The translations under genes were made by a program, and so were the position numbers. A stretch of DNA of 6,345 nucleotides, taken from the NCBI RefSeq assembly GCF_003436425.1, contig NZ_QSPK01000096.1, positions 1 through 6,345 on the forward strand, given 5' to 3'. Under the pieces are notes generated by a model that made no database searches, was not told the DNA's origin, and saw nothing but the letters and a program-made list of their open reading frames with translations. This document shows, piece after piece, positions 1 to 5,460 of the stretch; the first letter of the stretch is position 1, and every line of letters starts with the position of its first letter. The stretch is from Eubacterium sp. TM05-53. GTDB lineage: Bacteria; Bacillota_I; Bacilli_A; Erysipelotrichales; Erysipelotrichaceae.

Positions 1-28
1 ACCCACAAGTGAGTATCACAACTGTCAC
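1..28 (-). CDS. 5' fragment of a GTG-started gene leaving the left edge
   Basis: Only the first nine codons are in the window; read leftwards from a GTG at 26-28 they give MTVVILTCG. The start is set by a perfect AAGGAGG ribosome binding site 8 nt upstream (37-43). The nearby ATG at 28-30 is followed at once by TGA and cannot be used. A short hydrophobic beta-strand ending in T-C-G at the very N-terminus resembles the opening of MGDG-synthase/MurG-like glycosyltransferases (for example MKxLILTCGTGGGH), but nine residues cannot prove this. The gene is in the same orientation as the SDR upstream, but a bidirectional terminator and its own probable promoter separate the two, so it is probably a separate transcription unit. 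Confidence 0.6.
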
Positions 29-36
29 ATTGTTGT

Positions 37-43
37 CCTCCTT
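37..43 (-). promoter_or_regulatory. Ribosome binding site that fixes the GTG start at 26-28
   Basis: The minus strand reads AAGGAGG followed by an 8-nt spacer and GTG. This is a full match to the anti-Shine-Dalgarno sequence. It is the main evidence that a real gene begins at the left edge, because the reading frame itself is cut off after nine codons. Confidence 0.75.
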
Positions 44-52
44 ATGGGTACC

Positions 53-80
53 ATTTTATAGTGCATCTTTTTTGTTTCAA
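53..80 (-). promoter_or_regulatory. Probable promoter of the left-edge gene
   Basis: On the minus strand a TTGAAA -35 element (75-80) is separated by 16 nt from a TAAAAT -10 element (53-58). Transcription would start around position 46, giving a short leader of about 20 nt that contains the ribosome binding site. The -35 element overlaps by one base the inverted-repeat cluster that begins at position 80, so proteins bound to those repeats could influence this promoter. The call rests on consensus matching only. Confidence 0.45.
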
Positions 81-148
81 ACGATTATTGAATCGTTGCA
101 TTATTATGTGCAACGATAAACACATCGTTGCAAATCGATTCAACCGAT
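80..148. repeat. Cluster of interlocking inverted repeats (ATCGTTGCA family)
   Basis: The 9-mer ATCGTTGCA occurs at 92-100 and 124-132, with its exact reverse complement TGCAACGAT between them at 109-117. The middle copy can therefore pair with either neighbour (loops of 8 and 6 nt), giving two mutually exclusive hairpins. Further symmetry surrounds them: AACGATT (80-86) pairs with AATCGTT (91-97) across a 4-nt loop, TTGAATCG (88-95) is complementary to CGATTCAA (136-143), and AATCGATT (133-140) is a perfect palindrome. The cluster lies between the SDR terminator and the likely promoter of the left-edge gene. It is best read as a multi-site operator upstream of the -35 box, though a structured RNA on either strand is possible. 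Confidence 0.7.
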
Positions 149-167
149 ACTTCAATCAATAAAGAAT

Positions 168-211
168 AAAAGTGGTCAATACCCTTTAAATATAGGGATT
201 TAACCACTTTT
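168..211. terminator. Bidirectional rho-independent terminator after the SDR gene
   Basis: AAAAGTGGT (168-176) pairs with ACCACTTTT (203-211), and within the loop CCCT (182-185) pairs with AGGG (194-197), leaving a small internal loop. In the minus direction the stem is followed by TTTTATTCTTT, and on the plus strand by a T-run. The right arm ends one base before the SDR stop codon (212-214), so the hairpin begins immediately after translation ends. It ends the SDR transcript and probably isolates it from the left-edge gene. Confidence 0.8.
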
Positions 212-958
212 TTAACAGCTACCCATCTGTCCACCATCGATACGAATAATGGAATTGTTGATGAAGTTAGCTTCATCACTAATTAAAAAACGAACAAGAT
301 AGGCCACTTCTTCTGGCTTTCCATAACGTTTCACCATGATTTTTTCTGTTTCTTCCTTTAAGAACTCTTCGTCATAGCCATCTAGTTCATTATCGGTTCC
401 AATAAATCCGGGCGCAACACAATTCACATTGATGTATGGTCCAAATTCAGCCGCAAGATTGTGTGTCATTGAAATCAAGGCTGCTTTTGAAGCATCATAA
501 TCGATACACATTGGATAATATGTATTAATTCCATTGGTACTTGATATATTGATGATTCTTCCATATTCTTGATCCAACATGTGTTTATATACTCTTTTAC
601 TACAGTTAAAAGCACCTACAACATTGACATCTAATGTTCTTTTAAATTCTTCGGCATTTTTTAAATGAAACAAATTGGAAAGATCTACAGCCGCATTATT
701 AATTAATATATCTACTCCACCCATCTTCTCTTCAATTTCACTAACCATTATATTTACTTGATCTACATCGGATACATCAGCACAAATGGTAAGACAACGA
801 ACATGATATTGAGATTCAATTTTTTCTTTTAATTCTTTGGCAGGCTGTTTAGAAGTTAAATAGTTAATGACAATATCATAACCATGTTTTGCGAGTTCCA
901 ATGCGATTGCACTTCCAATACCACGAGCACCACCTGTAATTAAGACAACTTTATTCAT
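212..958 (-). CDS. FabG-like short-chain dehydrogenase/reductase
   Basis: A 248-residue classical SDR of normal length for the family: a single Rossmann-fold domain, cytosolic, probably tetrameric. Visible motifs are the cofactor loop TGGARGIG (8-15), NNAA (87-90, a variant of NNAG), Asn112, catalytic Ser140 in NISST, and the Tyr154-x3-Lys158 pair. After the second beta-strand it has Asn33-Tyr34 instead of an acidic residue, as in FabG, which suggests NADP(H) preference. The substrate cannot be told. A housekeeping 3-oxoacyl-ACP reductase is possible, but no fatty-acid genes are adjacent, so a stand-alone oxidoreductase is equally likely. The start is the ATG at 958, because no in-frame start lies before the cofactor loop. 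It has no Shine-Dalgarno sequence: the 11 bases before it are the U-tract of the efp terminator. It ends in an unusual C-terminal Cys. Confidence 0.9.
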   Translation of the reverse strand: MNKVVLITGGARGIGSAIALELAKHGYDIVINYLTSKQPAKELKEKIESQYHVRCLTICADVSDVDQVNIMVSEIEEKMGGVDILINNAAVDLSNLFHLKNAEEFKRTLDVNVVGAFNCSKRVYKHMLDQEYGRIINISSTNGINTYYPMCIDYDASKAALISMTHNLAAEFGPYINVNCVAPGFIGTDNELDGYDEEFLKEETEKIMVKRYGKPEEVAYLVRFLISDEANFINNSIIRIDGGQMGSC

Positions 959-962
959 AGTT

Positions 963-989
963 AAAAAAAGAAGAGCGATTAAGCTCTTC
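963..989 (-). terminator. Rho-independent terminator overlapping the efp stop codon
   Basis: The minus strand reads GAAGAGC, a 6-nt loop, GCTCTTC and then seven T residues: a perfect 7-bp stem with a U-tract. The 5' arm (983-989) is made of the last efp codons, the stop codon (979-981) lies in the loop, and the U-tract (963-969) ends only 4 nt before the SDR start codon. A ribosome finishing efp would cover the 5' arm. Confidence 0.85.
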
Positions 990-1536
990 CTGCATATTTT
1001 CCATCTGTTGAGAATACAACGATTTTTTCACCTGGTTCGATGAACTGTGGAACTCTTAATGTTAATCCAGTATCTGTAGTTGCATCTTTAGTTTGGTTAG
1101 ATGGTGCACCTTTGATGGCTGGATCTGTTTCAGCTACTGTCAATTCAACTTTTTCTGGGACAGAAACAGATAATAATTCTCCTTCGAAGAACATCAAAGA
1201 TACTTCAGCCCCTTCAACAATAAAGTATTTGTTGAAATCAACTTGTTCAGCTGTTAATTCATAAGTATCGTATGTTTCTAAATCCATAAAGTAATATGTA
1301 GAATCTGCTTCATATGAGAATTGAGCTGCTTTTTTAGAAATGTTAGCTTGTTCAAATTTAGTTGAAGCATTGAAGTTTCTTTCTTGTGTATTACCTGTTT
1401 TTAAGTTTTTCATCTTAGTTTTTAAGATAGCTGCACCTTTACCAGGTTTAACATGTTGGAAATCTAATACTACCCAAGGATCACCATCAACGATTAAAGT
1501 TAATCCTGTTTTAAAATCACCTGCAGAAATTGCCAT
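979..1536 (-). CDS. efp: Elongation factor P
   Basis: EF-P binds between the P and E sites of a ribosome stalled at consecutive prolines and helps peptide-bond formation. The 185-residue length matches the bacterial family. The three domains are visible: an N-terminal KOW-like domain (about 3-60), a central OB domain (about 65-125) and a C-terminal OB domain (about 128-185). The apical loop HVKPGKGAA carries Lys33, equivalent to modified Lys34 of E. coli and Lys32 of B. subtilis. The Bacillus-type context suggests modification other than beta-lysylation, but no modifying enzyme is in this window. The C-terminal signature TGLTLRVPQFIEPGEKI is present. The start is an ATG with AGGAG 9 nt upstream (1546-1550). 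Its own promoter lies just upstream; transcription from nudC may also enter, since I see no terminator between them. Confidence 0.97.
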   Translation of the reverse strand: MAISAGDFKTGLTLIVDGDPWVVLDFQHVKPGKGAAILKTKMKNLKTGNTQERNFNASTKFEQANISKKAAQFSYEADSTYYFMDLETYDTYELTAEQVDFNKYFIVEGAEVSLMFFEGELLSVSVPEKVELTVAETDPAIKGAPSNQTKDATTDTGLTLRVPQFIEPGEKIVVFSTDGKYAGRA

Positions 1537-1579
1537 AATTTTTCACTCCTATTTTCTATAAATATTTTTTACACGCTTT

Positions 1580-1588
1580 ATTGTACCA
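1580..1588 (-). promoter_or_regulatory. Extended -10 promoter element of efp
   Basis: The minus strand reads TGG-TACAAT (TACAAT at 1580-1585, TGG at 1586-1588), an extended -10 element. No good -35 box stands 16-18 nt upstream, which is tolerated for extended -10 promoters. Transcription from about 1573 would give a 5' leader of roughly 37 nt, with the AGGAG site near its end. Confidence 0.55.
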
Positions 1589-1625
1589 TATCCTCATCAT
1601 TTTTAGAAGAATGACTATGATACTT

Positions 1626-2474
1626 TCACTCTACTTTATTTTCCTTAAATAATTTCATCATTTCATTCGTTAAACTAAATTCACCTGGTTGAAGAATGAT
1701 TTCATCTCTTTGAACCCAATCTGCATATTTCAATTCATTGGTATCCATAGATATTTCATCATTGCCCTTTACATCACAAAAGAACCCTAACAAAATATCA
1801 TTGGCACTTCCCCAAGGTTGTGACTTATAGTAACGAATATTATTGACTTTGATTCCAGCCTCTTCCATAACTTCACGTTTTACCGTTTCTTCAACCGTTT
1901 CTCCAATTTCAGTAAACCCAGCAATCAACGCATTATACTTAAATCCTGTACGATATTTTGTCAACAATAACTTATCCCCATTGATTACACCCACAATGAC
2001 AGCTGGCATAATTCTTGGATACACTGTGTTATGACATTCTGGACAAACCATAGCTCTTTCCTTTGTTGAATGTACCATCTTATGTCCACATCTTCCGCAG
2101 AATTTAGTATCTCGATACCAATCCGCCAAATGTTTTCCAGTAATGGCCGCAAATAAATTGTCTTTTGGACCAATCCCTTCAATACGCAAACTTCTCTCTT
2201 CAACATAACCATATCCTGATGGAATCTGATTCTCTTCTAATTGCTTATCACATAAGAAATATTTCGTACTATCAATTGAAAACAAATAGCGATACTCTAC
2301 ATTTTCTACTTGTATATCACTCACTTTAGGAAATACAACTTCCTTATTCTCAAAACAATTTAAATGAATTAAGATTCTTCCATTCACAATACATAGCAAT
2401 ACATCCTTTTGTGTTGCCTGTACATTGGGATCAAATTCATTGTGTAATTTATGTGGATAAATATCTTGTACCAT
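1626..2474 (-). CDS. nudC: NAD(+)/NADH pyrophosphatase (NudC-type Nudix hydrolase)
   Basis: NudC-family enzymes cleave NAD(H) to NMN(H) and AMP and remove NAD caps from RNA 5' ends. The protein is 282 residues, slightly longer than E. coli NudC, and cytosolic. In order: a divergent N-terminal domain (1-120), a zinc ribbon with Cys126, Cys129, Cys144 and Cys147 (CGRC...CPEC), and a Nudix domain with an intact box G186-x5-E192-x7-R200-E201-x2-E204-E205-x-G207. SQPW follows at 218-221, as in NudC proteins, but the usual SQPWPFPxS continues here as SQPWGSAND, so the residues flanking the substrate pocket differ. The start ATG has a modest GAGGT site 7 nt upstream and lies 19 nt after the MATE stop, so the two genes are almost certainly co-transcribed. 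Another Nudix specificity is possible but less likely given zinc ribbon plus SQPW. Confidence 0.9.
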   Translation of the reverse strand: MVQDIYPHKLHNEFDPNVQATQKDVLLCIVNGRILIHLNCFENKEVVFPKVSDIQVENVEYRYLFSIDSTKYFLCDKQLEENQIPSGYGYVEERSLRIEGIGPKDNLFAAITGKHLADWYRDTKFCGRCGHKMVHSTKERAMVCPECHNTVYPRIMPAVIVGVINGDKLLLTKYRTGFKYNALIAGFTEIGETVEETVKREVMEEAGIKVNNIRYYKSQPWGSANDILLGFFCDVKGNDEISMDTNELKYADWVQRDEIILQPGEFSLTNEMMKLFKENKVE

Positions 2475-2493
2475 TTTTTCTACCTCGCGGATA

Positions 2494-3870
2494 TCATTTT
2501 ATCACATTTTTATTTTCCATTTTCTTTAATTCTGGCATGATCGTTACTAACATTGTTACAAAACAAAGACTTCCACCAATCACATTCGATACAGGTTCTG
2601 CCAAGAAAACACCATCTGTACCCATATGAAGATATAATGGCATGATATATGTAAGAGGAACGACAATAATGACTTTTCTTAATATCGAAAAGAAGATGGC
2701 TTGTTTCTTCTTATTCAATGACTTAAATACATTCTGTCCAATATACTGCAAATCCATGAATATGAAGGCTGCAAAATATTGGTTCAAAGCTGGCACGGTA
2801 TTCCTTATTAATACAGGATCGGAACTAAAGATTTGAATCAATATATGTGGAATCAAAATAATGGTGCTCCAAACTATGGCTGTATAGACAAAGACAAGTA
2901 TAGAAATTACCTTAATGGCCTTTCGAATACGTTCTGCTCTTCTAGCTCCATAGTTGTAGCTTAAAACTGGGCTAGAACCATCATTGATTGCGTGAATCGG
3001 TGTTTCGACTAATTGTCTCACACTTGAAATGATAGTCATAACTGAAATGTATATGTCTCCACCCGTTATGGATAGCACGTTGTTGCAACAAATGGAAACC
3101 AAACTATTTGTCAGCTGCATGATAAAGCTGCTGCTTCCTAAACTTATAATATTTTGCGCATAGCTTTTACAATCAATGAATTCATCTTTTTTCAGTAATC
3201 TTACTTTTAATTCCGAACGATTCTTTAAAAACCAATATACAAAGCCTGCAGATATACATTGAGAAAGTACAGTTGCGATAGCTGCTCCTTGAATACCAAG
3301 TCCAAACAAGAAAATAAATATAGGATCTAACACTAAATTCATAATAGCACCAATCAAAACTGAACACATACCTGCCGTTGAATAGCCTTGCGCATTGATA
3401 AACGGATTCATCCCCAAAGTAAGCATAGAAGGTAATGTTCCTATTAGATATATCATCATATATGGATAAGCATATTTCATGGCCGATGTGGATGTTCCAA
3501 ATAAAGTTAATATAGGCTTTAAGAAGGGATAAAGAACAATCATTAAAACAATCGAACATACTATCAACATTGTAAAAGATGTATTCATCACTAAATTTGC
3601 CTTTGTGCTATTCTTTTCTCCTCGACCGATTGAAAACAATGGTGCACCACCACTGCCAAACAGATTTGCGAATGCGTTGATAATCACAATCAAGGGAAAA
3701 CATAGACCAATAGCGCCTAATGCGTATGTTCCAATACTAGGAATTCGAGCAATATAGATACGGTCCACAACATTGTAAAGAAGACTCATTATTTGGGCTA
3801 CTAACAATGGAAAAGCAGCATTTACTATATTTCTTGTCACTGTATCATTTTCAAAATCAATTCTCTTCAT
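2494..3870 (-). CDS. MATE-family multidrug/metabolite exporter (MepA/DinF-like)
   Basis: A 458-residue inner-membrane protein, the usual MATE length with about 12 transmembrane helices in two six-helix halves. MATE proteins export cationic drugs or metabolites using a Na+ or H+ gradient; the substrate here cannot be told. Family features include the N-terminal VDRIYIARIP segment (35-44) after the first helix, the MNPFINAQGY stretch (154-163), NLVLDPIFIF (178-187), and in the second half the loop SSPVLSYNYGARR (299-311), matching the conserved P-[IV]-x-[SG]-Y-N-Y-G-A motif. The protein ends in a charged tail (KKMENKNVIK). The ATG start is preceded by GGAGG with a 5-nt spacer (3876-3880). It is the first gene of an operon with nudC and is divergent from the YwaF-like gene. 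No adjacent regulator is encoded. Confidence 0.93.
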   Translation of the reverse strand: MKRIDFENDTVTRNIVNAAFPLLVAQIMSLLYNVVDRIYIARIPSIGTYALGAIGLCFPLIVIINAFANLFGSGGAPLFSIGRGEKNSTKANLVMNTSFTMLIVCSIVLMIVLYPFLKPILTLFGTSTSAMKYAYPYMMIYLIGTLPSMLTLGMNPFINAQGYSTAGMCSVLIGAIMNLVLDPIFIFLFGLGIQGAAIATVLSQCISAGFVYWFLKNRSELKVRLLKKDEFIDCKSYAQNIISLGSSSFIMQLTNSLVSICCNNVLSITGGDIYISVMTIISSVRQLVETPIHAINDGSSPVLSYNYGARRAERIRKAIKVISILVFVYTAIVWSTIILIPHILIQIFSSDPVLIRNTVPALNQYFAAFIFMDLQYIGQNVFKSLNKKKQAIFFSILRKVIIVVPLTYIMPLYLHMGTDGVFLAEPVSNVIGGSLCFVTMLVTIMPELKKMENKNVIK

Positions 3871-3875
3871 AAAAA

Positions 3876-3920
3876 CCTCCCTGACGCCTTAGTATACCAC
3901 TTAATTTAAGATAAGTTTAA
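3876..3920 (-). promoter_or_regulatory. Promoter and ribosome binding site of the MATE-nudC operon
   Basis: The minus strand carries TGG-TATACT (TATACT at 3891-3896, TGG at 3897-3899), an extended -10 element. A weak TTAAAC sits at -35 with an 18-nt spacer (3915-3920). GGAGG (3876-3880) serves as ribosome binding site. The leader would be very short, about 15 nt. An 11-bp palindrome, CTTAA-T-TTAAG (3900-3910), fills part of the -35/-10 spacer, and TTTAAG repeats at 3905-3910 and 3916-3921, exactly 11 bp apart. This arrangement could bind a repressor. Confidence 0.5.
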
Positions 3921-3931
3921 GAATTTTATCA

Positions 3932-3960
3932 TTGTTCACTTATGTTTTGAATGATATAAT
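3932..3960 (+). promoter_or_regulatory. Promoter of the YwaF-like gene
   Basis: A perfect TATAAT -10 box (3955-3960) lies 17 nt downstream of a partial -35 box TTGTTC (3932-3937). Transcription would begin near 3967, leaving a leader of only about 18 nt that holds the ribosome binding site. It runs back to back with the MATE promoter, with about 60 bp between the two -10 boxes. Confidence 0.6.
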
Positions 3961-3971
3961 CTGTTGACTAC

Positions 3972-3977
3972 AAGGAG
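3972..3977 (+). promoter_or_regulatory. Ribosome binding site that selects the ATG at 3985
   Basis: AAGGAG stands 7 nt before the ATG at 3985. An in-frame TTG at 3964 would add seven residues, but it lies upstream of this site and at or before the predicted transcription start. The shorter protein is therefore preferred. Confidence 0.8.
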
Positions 3978-3984
3978 AGGGCAT

Positions 3985-4716
3985 ATGTTTACTACAAAAC
4001 ACTTTATATGGATAGGAATTTGTATTCTATTTATCCTGATTATGAATCACTATGCGAAAAAAGAAGATTTCACGCTACAAAATGCTTGTTACTTCTTTAT
4101 GTTTATATGTTTATTGAGCGAAACCACAAAAATGATGTCAGACATGATTCCAAGTACACATGGAGGAATGCACTTAAATCCGCAATCCCTTCCATTCCAT
4201 ATCTGCAGTATATTATTGTTTATTGCGGCATACATCACTTTTGGAAAAGATGGACCATTGAAACAAAAAATGATCAACTTCTTTGCGGTTGTTGGTACTT
4301 GTGGAGGAATCGCAGCTATCTTGATTCCAACTTATGGCGTTGAATTTAATGTAGCCAATGTATATCAATGTTTCATGTATCATGCAGCATTAACATGGTT
4401 TTCTTTATATTTGATTCGTTTCAAACACGCAAACTTAGGCATGCAGGCATTTAAAGACAATTTAGTTGTATTATTTGCGTTATTAATTTTTAACTTGTAT
4501 ATGAATTCTATTTTGGCAGTCTATGACACAAACTTTATGTTTATTGTAAGACCACCATTAGAAGGACTTCCATTCCTTAACCTAGATCATGGATACTATA
4601 TCTATTTATTTAGAGTGATCATGCTTGGAGTGATTGGACTCAGTTTGTTCCATTTACCATTCATAGTAAAAGAAAGAAAAAGCTGTAAGACAGAAAGCGA
4701 CTTCAATATCGCTTAG
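3985..4716 (+). CDS. YwaF/TMEM164-like integral membrane protein (TIGR02206 type)
   Basis: A 243-residue multi-spanning membrane protein with about six or seven hydrophobic segments (roughly 7-21, 34-48, 70-86, 97-116, 127-145, 158-178, 207-228). Recognisable family marks are LPFHICSI (69-76), YQCFMYHAALTW (127-138) and NFMFIVRPPLEG (183-194), which recall B. subtilis YwaF and relatives. Function in bacteria is unknown. The eukaryotic relative TMEM164 has been reported as a Cys/His-dependent phospholipid acyltransferase. Here Cys74 in HICS and His133 in FMYHA are 59 residues apart and are possible counterparts, but that is inference. The start is the ATG behind AAGGAG rather than the upstream TTG. 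It is the only rightward gene, faces the dhu operon tail to tail, and its last codons form the 5' arm of its own terminator, giving a polar, non-membrane tail (KERKSCKTESDFNIA). Confidence 0.82.
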   Translation: MFTTKHFIWIGICILFILIMNHYAKKEDFTLQNACYFFMFICLLSETTKMMSDMIPSTHGGMHLNPQSLPFHICSILLFIAAYITFGKDGPLKQKMINFFAVVGTCGGIAAILIPTYGVEFNVANVYQCFMYHAALTWFSLYLIRFKHANLGMQAFKDNLVVLFALLIFNLYMNSILAVYDTNFMFIVRPPLEGLPFLNLDHGYYIYLFRVIMLGVIGLSLFHLPFIVKERKSCKTESDFNIA

Positions 4717-4730
4717 TCCACAGCCTTTTT
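4677..4730. terminator. Bidirectional terminator between convergent YwaF-like and dhu operons
   Basis: AAAAAGCTGT (4677-4686, counting the A-run) pairs with ACAGCCTTTTT (4720-4730) with one bulged base. GAC/GTC (4689-4691/4716-4718) and AAGCGA/TCGCTT (4695-4700/4709-4714) extend the stem inward around an 8-nt loop. A T-run follows on the plus strand, and TTTTTCTTTCTTTT on the minus strand, so it can stop transcription from both sides. It includes the last codons and stop (4714-4716) of the YwaF-like gene. Confidence 0.8.
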
Positions 4731-4752
4731 ATTATTATGAATCAATGACACT

Positions 4753-4777
4753 GAATGAGTTCCCGTCAAACTCATTC
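4753..4777. repeat. Perfect 9-bp inverted repeat downstream of dhuI
   Basis: GAATGAGTT (4753-4761) and AACTCATTC (4769-4777) form a perfect 9-bp stem with a 7-nt loop. It lies 30 nt past the dhuI stop. No T-run follows closely on either strand, so it is not a canonical terminator. It may act as a 3'-end stabiliser or as a dyad operator. An orphan ribosome-binding-like AAAGGAGAG (4783-4790 area) follows on the plus strand with no credible open frame behind it. Confidence 0.65.
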
Positions 4778-4807
4778 GCTTAAAGGAGAGAATTTACTTT
4801 TTATTTA

Positions 4808-5440
4808 TTATAGTGATTTTAAATAGTTTGCGATTTCATCATCTTGACAGTTTGGATAGAAATATTCTGCGAAGTGTTCACCTGAAATCGTTTCTTTCAA
4901 GAATTCTTGATCGATTTCTTTTAAGATTTCAATCAATGGACGATGAGTTACTGTTTTAACTTGATCTAAGATCTTTTTATTACGTTGTTCTGGTTCACGA
5001 CGTTCTTTAGGGTAACCACCACCAAATGTTTCTGAGAATAATTTTTCAAAAGTGTAGTGAAGGTTGATTTCTGCACCCCATCCAAATCCTTGCGCAAAAG
5101 GCATAGCGATACAGTTTCCATCGTTTACTTGTCCAAATAAGTAAGCATCAACAGCATCTGTAATGTGTCCACACAATACGTTAGGAAATGAGTTACAAGC
5201 AAGCATTGCTCCTTGTCCTGTTCCACATCCTGTTACGACAAAGTCAACAGCTTTAGTAGTTAATAAGATAGATGCTAATAAACCATTTTTTACATACGTT
5301 AATTGAACATCATCTTCTGCAGAATACATACCGTAGTTGAATACAGTGTGTCCTGCTTTTTTAGCTTCTTCATTCAATACTTCATAGATTTGTGCATTTT
5401 TTGCAGCTTGAGAGTTTTCGTTAATTAATGCGATTTTCAT
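4808..5440 (-). CDS. dhuI: 4-deoxy-L-threo-5-hexosulose-uronate isomerase, DhuI-like (RpiB/LacA/LacB family)
   Basis: DhuI isomerises the unsaturated-uronate product DHU to 3-deoxy-D-glycero-2,5-hexodiulosonate, replacing the unrelated cupin-type KduI. The 210-residue protein has an RpiB-like core (1 to about 145) with the active-site loop VTGCGTGQGAML (69-80). Cys72 matches the RpiB catalytic cysteine, and ACNSFPNVLCG follows, where RpiB has its AANK segment. It exceeds ordinary RpiB (about 150 residues) by some 60 C-terminal residues, as streptococcal DhuI (about 213) does. The ATG start follows AAAGGG by 8 nt and lies 20 nt after the dhuD stop, indicating co-transcription. Direct adjacency to a DhuD-like SDR is the main reason to prefer DhuI over ribose-5-phosphate or galactose-6-phosphate isomerase. 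Automated annotation may call it simply an RpiB/LacA/LacB-family isomerase. Confidence 0.82.
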   Translation of the reverse strand: MKIALINENSQAAKNAQIYEVLNEEAKKAGHTVFNYGMYSAEDDVQLTYVKNGLLASILLTTKAVDFVVTGCGTGQGAMLACNSFPNVLCGHITDAVDAYLFGQVNDGNCIAMPFAQGFGWGAEINLHYTFEKLFSETFGGGYPKERREPEQRNKKILDQVKTVTHRPLIEILKEIDQEFLKETISGEHFAEYFYPNCQDDEIANYLKSL

Positions 5441-5460
5441 ATACTTGACCCTTTCTCTTT

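Noticed and set aside
80..148. CRISPR-like or DnaA-box array in the repeat cluster
   Set aside because: Repeats are 9 bp, alternate in orientation and have unequal short spacers, and there is no match to the TTATNCACA box.
85..279. 64-codon minus-strand open frame over the SDR 3' end and the repeat cluster
   Set aside because: It runs through the terminator and repeats, overlaps the SDR in another frame, and has no ribosome binding site or family resemblance.
1005..1040. Promoter for the SDR within the efp 3' end (TTGTAT, 17 nt, TATGCA on the minus strand)
   Set aside because: Only three of six bases match at each element; too weak to list, although it would help explain SDR expression.
1040..1561. 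Plus-strand open frames opposite efp (1040-1264 and 1340-1561)
   Set aside because: They are antisense shadows of a strongly conserved efp gene, with no ribosome binding site.
1560..1625. Terminator between nudC and efp
   Set aside because: Only short imperfect complementarity (TCATT/AATGA and similar) and no U-tract; not enough for a call.
1985..2212. 75-codon minus-strand frame inside nudC
   Set aside because: It overlaps the zinc-ribbon and Nudix coding region in another frame; nudC itself is intact.
3182..3559. 125-codon minus-strand frame inside the MATE gene
   Set aside because: Same-strand frame shadow of an intact exporter; the composition rich in Cys, Tyr and Phe is typical of a shifted hydrophobic gene.
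3964..3984. Upstream TTG start for the YwaF-like protein
   Set aside because: The AAGGAG site lies downstream of it and the predicted transcription start is at or after it, so the ATG at 3985 is used.
4008..4343. 111-codon plus-strand frame inside the YwaF-like gene
   Set aside because: Shifted frame of an intact membrane-protein gene, with no ribosome binding site and no recognisable domain.
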